A DNA stretch of 64,000 nucleotides from Eurosta solidaginis (taxonomy: Eukaryota; Arthropoda; Insecta; Diptera; Tephritidae). This document shows positions 39,107-53,021 of this stretch, piece by piece. The stretch covers positions 62,001 to 126,000 of the forward strand of contig NW_027137035.1 of NCBI RefSeq assembly GCF_040869045.1, written 5' to 3'. Position numbers and translations under genes: made by a program. Position 1 is the first letter of the stretch. Every line of letters begins with the position of its first letter. Under the pieces are notes generated by a model. It had not been told where the DNA came from. It worked only from the letters and a program-made list of their open reading frames with translations, and made no database searches.

Positions 39107-41337
39107 GCTCTGATGCAAACAACTGATGAGTTATCTACTTAAATTTGATGAACAAAACGACTTACGTATTTTAAACATGCTAACCTTTAGCCCGGTGAGC
39201 AAATTAAAAAAAAAACGCAATATGTAGGCTACACGAGAACGGAGACGTCGAGTAACCAAAACAAATGCGTTAAACAAATTCGTACACGTTATTTATCAAT
39301 TTAACTCTAGAATTAAAGGATATACAACGAGAAACAACGTTTGACAACCTTTAAACAGTTTTAATAACTATCTCAAAAATTGTCGCTCTGATGCAAACAA
39401 CTGATGAGTTATCTACTTAAATTTGTTGAACAAAACGACTTACGTATTTTAAGCATGCTAACCTTTAGCCCGGTAAGCAAATTAAAAAAAAAACGCAATA
39501 TGTAGGCTACACGAGAACGGAGACGTCGAGTAACCAAAACAAATGCGTTAAACAAATTCGTACACGTTATTTATCAATTTAACTCTAGAATTAAAGGATA
39601 TACAACGAGAAACAACGTTTGACAACCTTTAAACAGTTTTAATAACTATCTCAAAAATTGTCGCTCTGATGCAAACAACTGATGAGTTATCTACTTAAAT
39701 TTGTTGAACAAAACGACTTACGTATTTTAAGCATGCTAACCTTTAGCCCGGTAAGCAAATTAAAAAAAAAAACGCAATATGTAGGCTACACGAGAACGGA
39801 GACGTCGAGTAACCATCACAAATGCGTTAAACAAATTCGTACAAGTTATTTATCAATTTAACTCTAGAATTAAAGGATATACAACGAGAAACAACGTTTG
39901 ACAACCTTTAAACAGTTTTAATAACTATCTCAAAAATTGTCGCTCTGATGCAAACAACTGATGAGTTATCAACTCAAATTGGTTGAGCAAAACGACTTAC
40001 GTATTTTAAACATGCTAACCTTTAGCCCGGTAAGCAAATTAAAAAAAAAACGCAATATGTAGGCTACACGAGAACGGAGACGTCGAGTAACCAAAACAAA
40101 TGCGTTAAACAAATTCGTACACGTTATTTATCAATTTAACTCTAGAATTAAAGGATATACAACGAGAAACAACGTTTGACAACCTTTAAATAGTTTTAAT
40201 AACTATCTCAAAAACTGTCGCTCTGATGCAAACAACTGATGAGTTATCTACTTAAATTTGATGAACAAAACGACTTACGTATTTTAAACATGCTAACCTT
40301 TAGCCCGGTGAGCAAATTAAAAAAAAAAACGCAATATGTAGGCTACACGAGAACGGAGACGTCGAGTAACCAAAACAAATGCGTTAAACAAATTCGTACA
40401 CGTTATTTATCAATTTAACTCTAGAATTAAAGGATATACAACGAGAAACAACGTTTGACAACCTTTAAACAGTTTTAATAACTATCTCAAAAATTGTCGC
40501 TCTGATGCAAACAACTGATGAGTTATCTACTTAAATTTGTTGAACAAAACGACTTACGTATTTGAAGCATGCTAACCTTTAGCCCGGTAAGCAAATTAAA
40601 AAAAAAAAACGCAATATGTAGGCTACACGAGAACGGAGATGTCGAGTAACCAAAACAAATGCGTTAAACAAATTCGTACACATTATTTATCAATTTAACT
40701 CTAGAATTGAAGGATATACAACGAGAAACAACGTTTGACAACCTTTAAACAGTTTTAATAACTATCTCAAAAATTATCGCTCTGATGCAAACAACTGATG
40801 AGTTATCTACTTAAATTTGTTGAACAAAACGACTTACGTATTTTAAGCATGCTAACCTTTAGCCCGGTAAGCAAATTTAAAAAAAAAAACGCAATATGTA
40901 GGCTACACGAGAACGGAGACGTCGAGTAACCATCACAAATGCGTTAAACAAATTCGTACAAGTTATTTATCAATTTAACTCTAGAATTAAAGGATATACA
41001 ACGAGAAACAACGTTTGACAACCTTTAAACAGTTTTAATAACTATCTCAAAAATTGTCGCTCTGATGCAAACAACTGATGAGTTATCTACTCAAATTGGT
41101 TGAACAAAACGACTTACGTATTTTAAACATGTTAACCTTTAGCCCGGTAAGCAAATTAAAAAAAAAAACGCAATATGTAGGCTACACGAGAACGGAGACG
41201 TCGAGTAACCAAAACAAATGCGTTAAACAAATTCATACACGTTATTTATCAATTTAACTCTAGAATTAAATGATATACAACGAGAAACAACGTTTGACAA
41301 CCTTTAAACAGTTTTAATAACTATCTCAAAAATTGTC
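39107..41337. repeat. 4-unit tandem duplication (about 1113 bp), units 142-145 and 146-149
   Basis: Both copies start after CTTTAAATAG and AAAACTGTCG with a unit containing CCGGTGAGC. The third unit of each has AACCATCACAAATG and ACAAGTTATTT (near 39814 and 40931), and the fourth has TACTCAAATTGGTTGA. The CTTTAAATAG/CCGGTGAGC pair is found again at 45475-45600, where the unit is followed by ATTTGAAGCATG and ATTGAAGGAT variants like those at 40562 and 40706. Confidence 0.88.
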
Positions 41338-42900
41338 GCTCTGATGCAAACAACTGATGAGTTATCTACTCAAATTTGTTGAACAAAACGACTTACGTAT
41401 TTTAAACATGCTAACTTTAGCCCGGTAAGCAAATTAAAAAAAACGCAATATGTAGGCTACACGAGAACGGAGACGTCGAGTAACCAAAACAAATGCGTTA
41501 AACAAATTCGTACACGTTATTTATCAATTTAACTCTAGAATTAAAGGATATGCAACGAGAAACAACGTTTGACAACCTTTAAACAGTTTTAATAACTATC
41601 TCAAAAATTGTCGCTCTGATGCAAACAACTGCTGAGTTATCTACTCAAATTTGTTGAACAAAACGACTTACGTATTTTAAACATGCTAACCTTTAGCCCG
41701 GTAAGCAAATTAAAAAAAAAAACGCAATATGTAGGCTACACGAGAACGGAGACGTCGAGTAACCAAAAAAAATGCGTTAAACAAATTCGTACACGTTATT
41801 TATCAATTTAACTCTAGAATTAAAGGATATACAACGAGAAACAACGTTTGACAACCTTTAAACAGTTTTAATAACTATCTCAAAAATTATCGCTCTGATG
41901 CAAACAACAGATGAGTTATCTACTTAAATTTGTTGAACAAAACGACTTACGTATTTTAAGCATGCTAACCTTTAGCGCGGTAAGCAAATTAAAAAAAAAC
42001 GCAATATGTAGGCTACACAAGAACGGAGATGTCGAGTAACCAAAACAAATGCGTTAAACAAATTCGTACACGTTATTTATCAATTTAACTCTAGAATTAA
42101 AGGATATACAACGAGAAACAACGTTTGACAACCTTTAAACAGTTTTAATAACTATCTCAAAAATTGTCGCTCTGATGCAAACAACTGCTGAGTTATCTAC
42201 TCAAATTTGTTGAACAAAACGACTTACGTATTTTAAACATGCTAACCTTTAGCCCGGTAAGCAAATTAAAAAAAAAAACGCAATATGTAGGCTACACGAG
42301 AACGGAGACGTCGAGTAACCAAAACAAATGCGTTAAACAAATTCGTACACGTTATTTATCAATTTAACTCTAGAATTAAAGGATATACAACGAGAAACAA
42401 CGTTTGACAACCTTTAAACAGTTTTAATAACTATCTCAAAAATTGTCGCTCTGATGCAAACAACCGATGAGTTATCTACTTAAATTTGATGAACAAAACG
42501 ACTTACGTATTTTAAACATGCTAACCTTTAGCCCGGTAAGCAAATTAAAAAAAAAACGCAATATGTAGGCTACACGAGAACGGAGACGTCGAGTAACCAA
42601 AACAAATGCGTTAAACAAATTCGTACACGTTATTTATCAATTTAACTCTAGAATTAAAGGATATACAACGAGAAACAACGTTTGACAACCTTTAAACAGT
42701 TTTAATAACTATCTCAAAAATTGTCGCTCTGATGCAAACAACTGCTGAGTTATCTACTCAAATTTGTTGAACAAAACGACTTACGTATTTTAAACATGCT
42801 AACCTTTAGCCCGGTAAGCAAATTAAAAAAAAAAAACGCAATATGTAGGCTACACGAGAACGGAGACTTCGAGTAACCAAAACAAATGCGTTAAACAAAT

Positions 42901-44100
42901 TCGTATACGTTATTTATCAATTTAACTCTAGAATTAAAAGATATACAACGAGAAACAACGTTTGACAACCTTTAAACAGTTTTAATAACTATCTCAAAAA
43001 TTGTCGCTCTGATGCAAACAACTGATGAGTTATCTACTTAAATTTGTTGAACAAAACGACTTACGTATTTTAAGCATGCTAACCTTTAGCGCGGTAAGCA
43101 AATTAAAAAAAAACGCAATATGTAGGCTACACGAGAATGGAGATGTCGAGTAACCAAAACAAATGCGTTAAACAAATTCGTACACGTTATTTATCAATTT
43201 AACTCTAGAATTAAAGGATATACAACGAGAAACAACGTTTGACAACCTTTAAACAGTTTTAATAACTATCTCAAAAATTGTCGCTCTGATGCAAACAACT
43301 GCTGAGTTATCTACTCAAATTTGTTGAACAAAGCGACTTACGTATTTTAAACATGCTAACCTTTAGCCCGGTAAGCAAATTAAAAAAAAAACGCAATATG
43401 TAGGCTACACGAGAACGGAGACGTCGAGTAACCAAAACAAATGCGTTAAACAAATTCGTACACGTTATTTATCAATTTAACTCTAGAATTAAAGGATATA
43501 CAACGAGAAACAACGTTTGACAACCTTTAAACAGTTTTAATAACTATCTCAAAAATTGTCGCTCTGATGCAAACAACTGATGAGTTATCTACTTAAATTT
43601 GATGAACAAAACGACTTACGTATTTTAAACATACTAACCTTTATCCCGGTAAGCAAATTAAAAAAAAAACGCAATATGTAGGCTACACGAGAACGGAGAC
43701 GTCGAGTAACCAAAACAAATGCGTTAAACAAATTCGTACACGTTATTTATCAATTTAACTCTAGAATTAAAGGATATACAACGAGAAACAACGTTTGACA
43801 ACCTTTAAACAGTTTTAATAACTATCTCAAAAATTATCGCTCTGATGCAAACAACTGATGAGTTATCTACTTAAATTTGTTGAACAAAACGACTTACGTA
43901 TTTTAAGCATGGTAACCTTTAGCCCGGTAAGCAAATTAAAAAAAAAACGCAATATGTAGGCTACACGAGAACGGAGACGTCGAGTAACCAAAACAAATGC
44001 GTTAAACAAATTCGTACACGTTATTTATCAATTTAACTCTAGAATTAAAGGATATACAACGAGAAACAACGTTTGACAACCTTTAATCAGTTTTAATAAC
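42901..44100. repeat. Second copy of the segment at 37891-39090
   Basis: It carries TCGTATACG, AAAAGATATAC, TTAGCGCGG/GAGATGTCG, AAAGCGACTTACG and GCATGGTAACC in the same order and spacing as 37891-39090. The unit it begins in is otherwise different (CTGCTGAG with GAGACTTCG here, GATGAG with AAGCATGC there), so the breakpoint lies inside a unit. Confidence 0.88.
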
Positions 44101-46900
44101 TATCTCAAAAATTGTCGCTCTGATGCAAACAACTGATGAGTTATCTACTTAAATTTGATGAACAAAACGACTTACGTATTTTAAACATGCTCACCTTTAG
44201 CCCGGTAAGCAAATTAAAAAAAAAAACGCAATATGTAGGCTACACGAGAACGGAGACGTAGAGTAACCAAAACAAATGCGTTAAACAAATTCGTACACGA
44301 TATTTATCAATTTAACTCTAGAATTAAAGGATATACAACGAGAAACAACGTTTGACAACCTTTAAACAGTTTTAATAACTATCTCAAAAATTGTCGCTCT
44401 GATGCAAACAACTGATGAGTTATCTACTTAAATTTGTTGAACAAAACGACTTACGTATTTTAAGCATGCTAACCTTTAGCCCGGTAAGCAAATTAAAAAA
44501 AAAACGCAATATGTAGGCTACACGAGAACGGAGACGTCGAGTAACCAAAACAAATGCATTAAACAAATTCGTACACGTTATTTATCAATTTAACTCTAGA
44601 ATTAAAGGATATACAACGAGAAACAACGTTTGACAACCTTTAAACAGTTTTAATAACTATCTCAAAAATTGTCGCTCTGATGCAAACAACTGATGAGTTA
44701 TCTACTTAAATTTGTTGAACAAAACGACTTACGTATTTTAAGCATGCTAACCTTTAGCCCGGTAAGCAAATTAAAAAAAAAACGCAATATGTAGGCTACA
44801 CGAGAACGGAGACGTCGAGTAACCAAAACCAATGCGGTAAACAAATTCTTACACGTTATTTATCAATTTAACTCTAGAATTAAAGGATATACAAGGAGAA
44901 ACAACGTTTGACAACCTTTAAACAGTTTTAATAACTATCTCAAAAATTATCGCTCTGATGCAAACAACTGATGAGTTATCTACTTAAATTTGTTGAACAA
45001 AACGACTTACGTATTTTAAGCATGCTAACCTTTAGCCCGGTAAGCAAATTTAAAAAAAACGCAATATGTAGGCTAAACGAGAACGGAGACGTCGAGTAAC
45101 CAAAACAAATGCGTTAAACAAATTCGTACACGTTATTTATCAATCTAACTCTAGAATTAAAGGATATACAACGAGAAACAACGTTTGACAACCTTTAAAC
45201 AGTTTTAATAACTATCTCAAAAATGTTCGCTCTGATGCAAACAACTGATGAGTTATCTACTTAAATTTGATGAACAAAACGACTTACGTATTTTAAACAT
45301 GCTAACCTTTAGCCCGGTAAGCAAATTAAATAAAAAACGCAATATGTAGGCTACACGAGAACGGAGACGTCGAGTAACCAAAACAAATGCGTTAAACAAA
45401 TTCGTACACGTTATTTATCAATTTAACTCTAGAATTAAAGGATATACAACGAGAAACAACGTTTGACAACCTTTAAATAGTTTTAATAACTATCTCAAAA
45501 ACTGTCGCTCTGATGCAAACAACTGATGAGTTATCTACTTAAATTTGATGAACAAAACGACTTACGTATTTTAAACATGCTAACCTTTAGCCCGGTGAGC
45601 AAATTAAAAAAAAAAACGCAATATGTAGGCTACACGAGAACGGAGATGTCGAGTAACCAAAACAAATGCGTTAAACAAATTCGTACACGTTATTTATCAA
45701 TTTAACTCTAGAATTGAAGGATATACAACGAGAAACAACGTTTGACAACCTTTAAACAGTTTTAATAACTATCTCAAAAATTATCGCTCTGATGCAAACA
45801 ACTGATGAGTTATCTACTTAAATTTGTTGAACAAAACGACTTACGTATTTGAAGCATGCTAACCTTTAGCCCGGTAAGCAAATTAAAAAAAAAACGCAAT
45901 ATGTAGGCTACACGAGAACGGAGATGTCGAGTAACCAAAACAAATGCGTTAAACAAATTCGTACACGTTATTTATCAATTTAACTCTAGAATTGAAGGAT
46001 ATACAACGAGAAACAACGTTTGACAACCTTTAAACAGTTTTAATAACTATCTCAAAAATTATCGCTCTGATGCAAACAACTGATGAGTTATCTACTTAAA
46101 TTTGTTGAACAAAACGACTTACGTATTTTAAGCATGCTAACCTTTAGCGCGGTAAGCAAATTAAAAAAAAAAACGCAATATGTAGGCTACACGAGAACGG
46201 AGACGTCGAGTAACCAAAACAAATGCGTTAAACAAATTCGTACACGTTATTTATCAATTTAAGTCTAGAATTAAAGGATATACAACGAGAAACAACGTTT
46301 GACAACCTTTAAACAGTTTTAATAACTATCTCAAAAATTATCGCTCTGATGCAAACAACTGATGAGTTATCTACTTAAATTTGTTGAACAAAACGACTTA
46401 CGTATTTTAAGCATGCTAACCTTTAGCCCGGTAAGCAAATTAAAAAAAAAAACGCAATATGTAGGCTACACGAGAACGGAGACGTCGAGTAACCAAAACA
46501 AATGCGTTAAACAAATTCGTACACGTTATTTATCAATTTAACTCTAGAATTAAAGGATATACAACGAGAAACAACGTTTGACAACCTTTAAACAGTTTTA
46601 ATAACTATCTCAAAAATTGTCGCTCTGATGCAAACAACTGATGAGTTATCTACTCAAATTTGTTGAACAAAACGACTTACGTATTTTAAGCATGCTAACC
46701 TTTAGCCCGGTAAGCAAATTAAAAAAAAAAACGCAATATGTAGGCTACATGAGAACGGAGACGTCGAGTAACCAAAACAAATGCGTTAAACAAATTCGTA
46801 CACGTTATTTATCAATTTAACTCTAGAATTAAAGGATATACAACGAGAAACAACGTTTGACAACCTTTAAACAGTTTTAATAACTATCTCAAAAATTGTT

Positions 46901-47164
46901 GCTCTGATGCAAACAACTGAGGAGTTATCTACTTAAATTTGTTGAACAAAACGACTTACGTATTTTAAGCATGCTAACCTTTAGCCCGGTAAGCAAATTA
47001 AAAAAAAACGCAATATGTAGGCTACACGAGAACTGAGCCGTCGAGTAACCAAAACAAATTCGTACGCGTTATTTATCAATTTAACTCTAGAATTAAAGGA
47101 TATACAACGAGAAACAACGTTTGAGAACCTTTAAACAGTTTTAATAACTATCTCAAAAATTGTC
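46901..47164 (+). repeat. Unit 170, 264 bp, 13-bp deletion at ACAAAT repeats
   Basis: Near 47056 AAAACAAATTCGTACGCG replaces the longer AAAACAAAT-GCGTTAAACAAAT-TCG. The lost 13 bases start after one ACAAAT and end with the next, a direct-repeat deletion. This is also the first GAGCC unit of the window. Confidence 0.92.
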
Positions 47165-47721
47165 GCTCTGATGCAAACAACTGAGAAGTTATCTACTTAA
47201 ATTTGTTGAACAAAACGACTTACGTATTTTAAGCATGCTAACCTTTAGCCCGGTAAGCAAATTAAAAAAAAAAACGCAATATGTAGGCTACACGAGAACT
47301 GAGCCGTCGAGTAACCAAAACAAATGCGTTAAACAAATTCGTACACGTTATTTATCAATTTAACTCTAGAATTAAAGGATATACAACGAGAAACTACGTT
47401 TGACAACCTTTAAACAGTTTTAGTAACTATCTCAAAAATTGTCGCTCTGATGCAAATAACTGATGAGTTATCTACTTAAATTTGTTGAACAAAACGACTT
47501 ACGTATTTTAAGCATGCTAACCTTTAGCCCGGTAAGCAAATTAAAAAAAAAACGCAATATGTAGGCTACACGAGAACCGAGCCATCGAGTAACCAAAACA
47601 AATGCGTTAAACAAATTCGTACACTTTATTTATCAATTTAACTCTAGAATTAAAGGATATACAACGAGAAACAACGTTTGACAACCTTTAAACAGTTTTA
47701 ATAACTATCTCAAAAATTGTC

Positions 47722-50700
47722 GCTCTGATGCAAACAACTGAGTTGTTATCTACTTAAATTTGTTGAACAAAACGACTTACGTATTTTAAGCATGCTAACC
47801 TTTAGCCCGGTAAGCACATTAAAAAAAAAAACGCAATATGTAGGCTACACGAGAACGGAGCCGTCGAGTAACCAAAACAAATGCGTTAAACAAATTCGTA
47901 CACGTTATTTATCAATTTAACTCTAGAATTAAAGGATATACAACGAGAAACAACGTTTGACAACCTTTAAACAGTTTTAATAACTATCTCAAAAATTGTC
48001 GCTCTGATGCAAACAACTGATGAGTTATGTACTTAAATTTGTTGAACAAAACGACTTACGTATTTTAAGCATGCTAACCTTTAGCCCGGTAAGCAAATTA
48101 AAAAAAAAAACGCAATATTTAGGCTACACGAGAACTGAGCCGTCGAGTAACCAAAACAAATGCGTTAAACAAATTCGAACACGTTATTTATCAATTTAAC
48201 TCTAGAATTAAAGGATATACAACGAGAAACAACATTTGACAACCTTTAAACAGTTTTAATAACTATCTCAAAAATTGTCGCTCTGATGCAAACAACTGAG
48301 GAGTTATCTACTAAAATTTGTTGAACAAAACGACTTACGTATTTTAAGCATGCTAACCTTTAGCCCGGTAAGCAAATTAAAAAAAAAAAACGCAATATGT
48401 AGGCTACACGAGAACGGAGCCGTCGAGTAACCAAAACAAATGCGTTAAACAAATTCGTACACGTTATTTATCAATTTAACTCTAGAATTAAAGGATATAC
48501 AACGAGAAACAACGTTTGACAACCTTTAAAGGTTTGTTTGTCAGTTTTAATAACTATCTCAAAAATTGTCGCTCTGATGCAAACAACTGAGGAGTTATCT
48601 ACTAAAATTTGTTGAACAAAACGACTTACGTATTTTAAGCATGCTAACCTTTAGCCCGGTAAGCAAATTAAAAAAAAAACGCAATATGTAGGCTACACGA
48701 GAACGGAGCCGTCGAGTAACCAAAACAAATGCGTTAAACAAATTCTTACCTTTATTTATCAATTTAACTCTAGAATTAAAGGATATACAACGAGAAACAA
48801 CGTTTGACAACCTTTAAACAGTTTTAATAACTATCTCAAAAATTGTCGCTCTGATGCAAACAACTGAGTTGTTATCTACTTAAATTTGTTGAACAAAACG
48901 ACTTACGTATTTTAAGCATGCTAACCTTTAGCCCGGTAAGCACATTAAAAAAAAACGCAATATGTAGGCTACACGAGAACGGAGCCGTCGAGTAACCAAA
49001 ACAAATGCGTTAAACAAATTCGTACACGTTATTTATCAATTTAACTCTAGAATTAAAGGATATACAAAGAGAAACAACGTTTGACAACCTTTAAACAGTT
49101 TTAATAACTATCTCAAAAATTGTCGCTCTGATGCAAACAACTGATGAGTTATCTACTTAAATTTGTTGAACAAAACGACTTACGTATTTTAAGCATGCTA
49201 ACCTTTAGCCCGGTAAGCAAATTAAAAAAAAAAACGCAATATGTAGGCTACACGAGAACTGAGCCGTCGAGTAACCAAAACAAATGCGTTAAACAAATTC
49301 GTACACGTTATTTATCAATTTAACTCTAGAATTAAAGGATATACAACGAGAAACAACGTTTGACAACCTTTAAACAGTTTTAATAACTATCTCAAAAATT
49401 GGCGCTCTGATGCAAACAACTGAGGAGTTATCTACTAAAATTTGTTGAACAAAACGACTTACGTATTTTAAGCATGCTAACCTTTAGCCCGGTAAGCAAA
49501 TTAAAAAAAAAAACGCAATATGTAGGCTACACGAGAACGGAGCCGTCGAGTAACCAAAACAAATGCGTTAAACAAATTCGTACACGTTATTTATCAATTT
49601 AACTCTAGAATTAAAGGATATACAACGAGAAACAACGTTTGACAACCTTTAAACAGTTTTAATAACTATCTCAAAAATTGTCGCTCTGATGCAAACAACT
49701 GAGGAGTTATCTACTAAAATTTGTTGAACAAAACGACTTACGTATTTTAAGCATGCTAACCTTTAGCCTGGTAAGCAAATTAAAAAAAAAACGCAATATG
49801 TAGGCTACACGAGAACGGAGACGTCGAGTAACCAAAACGAATGCGTTAAACAAATTCGTACACGTTATTTATCAATTTAACTCTAGAATTAAAGGATATA
49901 CAACGAGAAACAACGTTTGACAACCTTTAAACAGTTTTAATAACTATCTCAAAAATTGTCGCTCTGATGCAAACAACTGATGAGTTATCTACTTAAATTT
50001 GTTGAACAAAACGACTTACGTATTTTAAGCATGCTAACCTTTAGCCCGGTAAGCAAATTAAAAAAAAAAACGCAATATGTAGGCTACACGAGAACTGAGC
50101 CGTCGAGTAACCAAAACAAATGCGTTAAACAAATTCGTACACGTTATTTATCAATTTAACTCTAGAATTAAAGGATATACAACGAGAAACAACGTTTGAC
50201 AACCTTTAAACAGTTTTAATAACTATCTCAAAAATTGTCGCTCTGATGCAAACAACTGAGGAGTTATCTACTAAAATTTGTTGAAGAAAACGACTTACGT
50301 ATTTTAAGCATGCTAACCTTTAGCCCGGTAAGCAAATTAAAAAAAAAACGCAATATGTAGGCTACACGAGAACGGAGCCGTCGAGTAACCAAAACAAATG
50401 CGTTAAACAAATTCGTACACGTTATTTATCAATTTAACTCTAGAATTAAAGGATATACAACGAGAAACAACGTTTGACAACCTTTAAACAGTTTTAATAA
50501 CTATCTCAAAAATTGTCGCTCTGATGCAAACAACTGAGGAGTTATCTACTAAAATTTATTGAACAAAACGACTTACGTATTTTAAGCATGCTAACCTTTA
50601 GCCTGGTAAGCAAATTAAAAAAAAAACGCAATATGTAGGCTACACGAGAACGGAGACGTCGAGTAACCAAAACAAATGCGTTAAACAAATTCGTACACGT

Positions 50701-53021
50701 TATTTATCAATTTAACTCTAGAATTAAAGGATATACAACGAGAAACAACGTTTGACAACCTTTAAACAGTTTTAATAACTATCTCAAAAATTGTCGCTCT
50801 GATGCAAACAACTGATGAGTTATCTACTTAAATTTGTTGAACAAAACGACTTACGTATTTTAAGCATGCTAACCTTTAGCCCCGTAAGCAAATTAAAAAA
50901 AAAACACAATATGTAGGCTACACGAGAACGGAGACGTCGAGTAACCAAAACAAATGCGTTAAACAAATTCGTACACGTTATTTATCAATTTAACTCTAGA
51001 ATTAAAGGATATACAACGAGAAACAACGTTTGACAACCTTTAAACCGTTTTAATAACTATCTCAAAAATTGTCGCTCTGATGCAAACAACTGATGAGTTA
51101 TCTACTTAAATTTGTTGAACAAAACGACTTACGTATTTTAAGCATGCTAACCTTTAGCCCCGTAAGCAAATTAAAAAAAAAACACAATATGTAGGCTACA
51201 CGAGAACGGAGACGTCGAGTAACCAAAACAAATGCGTTAAACAAATTCGTACACGTTATTTATCAATTTAACTCTAGAATTAAAGGATATACAACGAGAA
51301 ACAACGTTTGACAACCTTTAAACAGTTTTAATAACTATCTCAAAAATTGTCGCTCTGATGCAAACAACTGATGAGTTATCTACTTAAATTTGTTGAACAA
51401 AACGACTTACGTATTTTAAGCATGCTAACCTTTAGCCCGGTAAGCAAATTAAAAAAAAAAACGCAATATGTAGGCTACACGAGAACTGAGCCGTCGAGTA
51501 ACCAAAACAAATGCGTTAAACAAACTCGTACACGTTATTTATCAATTTAACTCTAGAATTAAAGGATATACAACGAGAAACAACGTTTGACAACCTTTAA
51601 ACAGTTTTAATAACTATCTCAAAAATTGTCGCTCTGATGCAAACAACTGAGGAGTTATCTACTAAAATTTGTTGAACAAAACGACTTACGTATTTTAAGC
51701 ATGCTAACCTTTAGCCCGGTAAGCAAATTAAAAAAAAAACGCAATATGTAGGCTACACGAGAACGGAGCCGTCGAGTAACCAAAACAAATGTGTTAAACA
51801 AATTCGTACACGTTATTTATCAATTTAACTCTAGATTAAAGGATATACAACGAGAAACAACGTTTGACAACCTTTAAACAGTTTTAATAAATATCTCAAA
51901 AATTGTCGCTCTGATGCAAACAACTGAGGAGTTATCTACTAAAATTTGTTGAACAAAACGACTTACGTATTTTAAGCATGCTAACCTTTAGCCCGGTAAG
52001 CAAATTAAAAAAAAAACGCAATATGTAGGCTACACGAGACCGGAGCCGTCGAGTAACCAAAACAAATGCGTTAAACAAATTCGTACACTTTATTTATCAA
52101 TTTAACTCTAGAATTAAAGGATATACAACGAGAAACAACGTTTGACAACCTTTAAACAGTTTTAATAACTATCTCAAAAATTGTCGCTCTGATGCAAACA
52201 ACTGAGTTGTTATCTACTTAAATATGTTGAACAAAACGACTTACGTATTTTAAGCATGCTAACCTTTAGCCCAGTAAGCGCATTAAAAAAAAAAACGCAA
52301 TATGTAGGCTACACGAGAACGGAGCCGTCGAGTAACCAAAACAAATGCGTTAAACAAATTCGTACATGTTATTTATCAATTTAACTCTAGAATTAAAGGA
52401 TATACAACGAGAAACAACGTTTGACAACCTTTAAACAGTTTTAATAACTATCTCAAAAATTGTCGCTCTGATGCAAACAACTGATGAGTTATCTACTTAA
52501 ATTTGTTGAACAAAACGACTTACGTATTTTAAGCATGCTAACCTTTAGCCCGGTAAGCAAATTAAAAAAAAAAACGCAATATGTAGGCTACACGAGAACT
52601 GAGCCGTCGAGTAACCAAAACAAATGCGTTAAACAAATTCGTACACGTTATTTATCAATTTAACTCTAGAATTAAAGGATATACAACGAGAAACAACGTT
52701 TGACAACCTTTAAACAGTTTTAATAACTATCTCAAAAATTGTCGCTCTGATGCAAACAACTGAGGAGTTATCTACTAAAATTTGTTGAACAAAACGACTT
52801 ACGTATTTTAAGCATGCTAACCTTTAGCCCGGTAAGCAAATTAAAAAAAAAACGCAATATGTAGGCTACACGAGAACGGAGACGTCGAGTAACCAAAACA
52901 AATGCGTTAAGCAAATTCGTACACGTTATTTATCAATTTAACTCTAGAATTAAAGGATATACAACGAGAAACAACGTTTGACAACCTTTAAACAGTTTTA
53001 ATAACTATCTCAAAAATTGTC
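47722..53021. repeat. Higher-order repeat P-Q-R-R' of about 1.12 kb with shortened variants
   Basis: The order read from unit kinds is P Q R R at 47722-48847, P Q R R' at 48848-49960, Q R R' at 49961-50795, a two-unit insert at 50796-51351, Q R R at 51352-52185, and P Q R R' from 52186 (its last unit starts at 53022). R' has TTAGCCTGGTAAG and GAGACGTCG. The last P unit has AGCGCATT and CCCAGTAAG. The insert is a pair of near-identical units, both with CCCCGTAAGC and AACACAATATG, 278 bp apart. Confidence 0.87.
48280..48570 (+). repeat. Unit 175, 291 bp, with an 11-bp insertion
   Basis: After CCTTTAAA the unit has GGTTTGTTTGT (48531-48541) before CAGTTTTAATAAC resumes. The GTTTGTTTGT stretch is a 4-base GTTT/TTTG repeat with no obvious source elsewhere in the unit. 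I saw it only once in the window, and the neighbouring R unit at 48571 lacks it. Confidence 0.92.

Larger units (their letters stand above)
36604..46900. repeat. Block 5: units 133-169, modules repeated at 1.1, 1.4 and 5.0 kb
   Basis: Unit starts: 36604, 36881, 37159, 37438, 37717, 37996, 38273, 38552, 38829, 39107, 39385, 39663, 39942, 40220, 40499, 40779, 41059, 41338, 41613, 41892, 42169, 42448, 42726, 43006, 43283, 43561, 43839, 44117, 44396, 44674, 44952, 45229, 45507, 45786, 46064, 46343, 46622. A module of TTAGCGCGG/GAGATGTCG unit, CTGCTGAG unit, GATGAAC unit starts at 36604, 37996, 41892 and 43006. The last GATGAAC units of this part are at 45229 and 45507. Confidence 0.9.

Noticed and set aside
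48595..48810. 71-codon minus-strand open frame
   Set aside because: Same reason as the frame at 34961: a chance opening in one unit of block 6.
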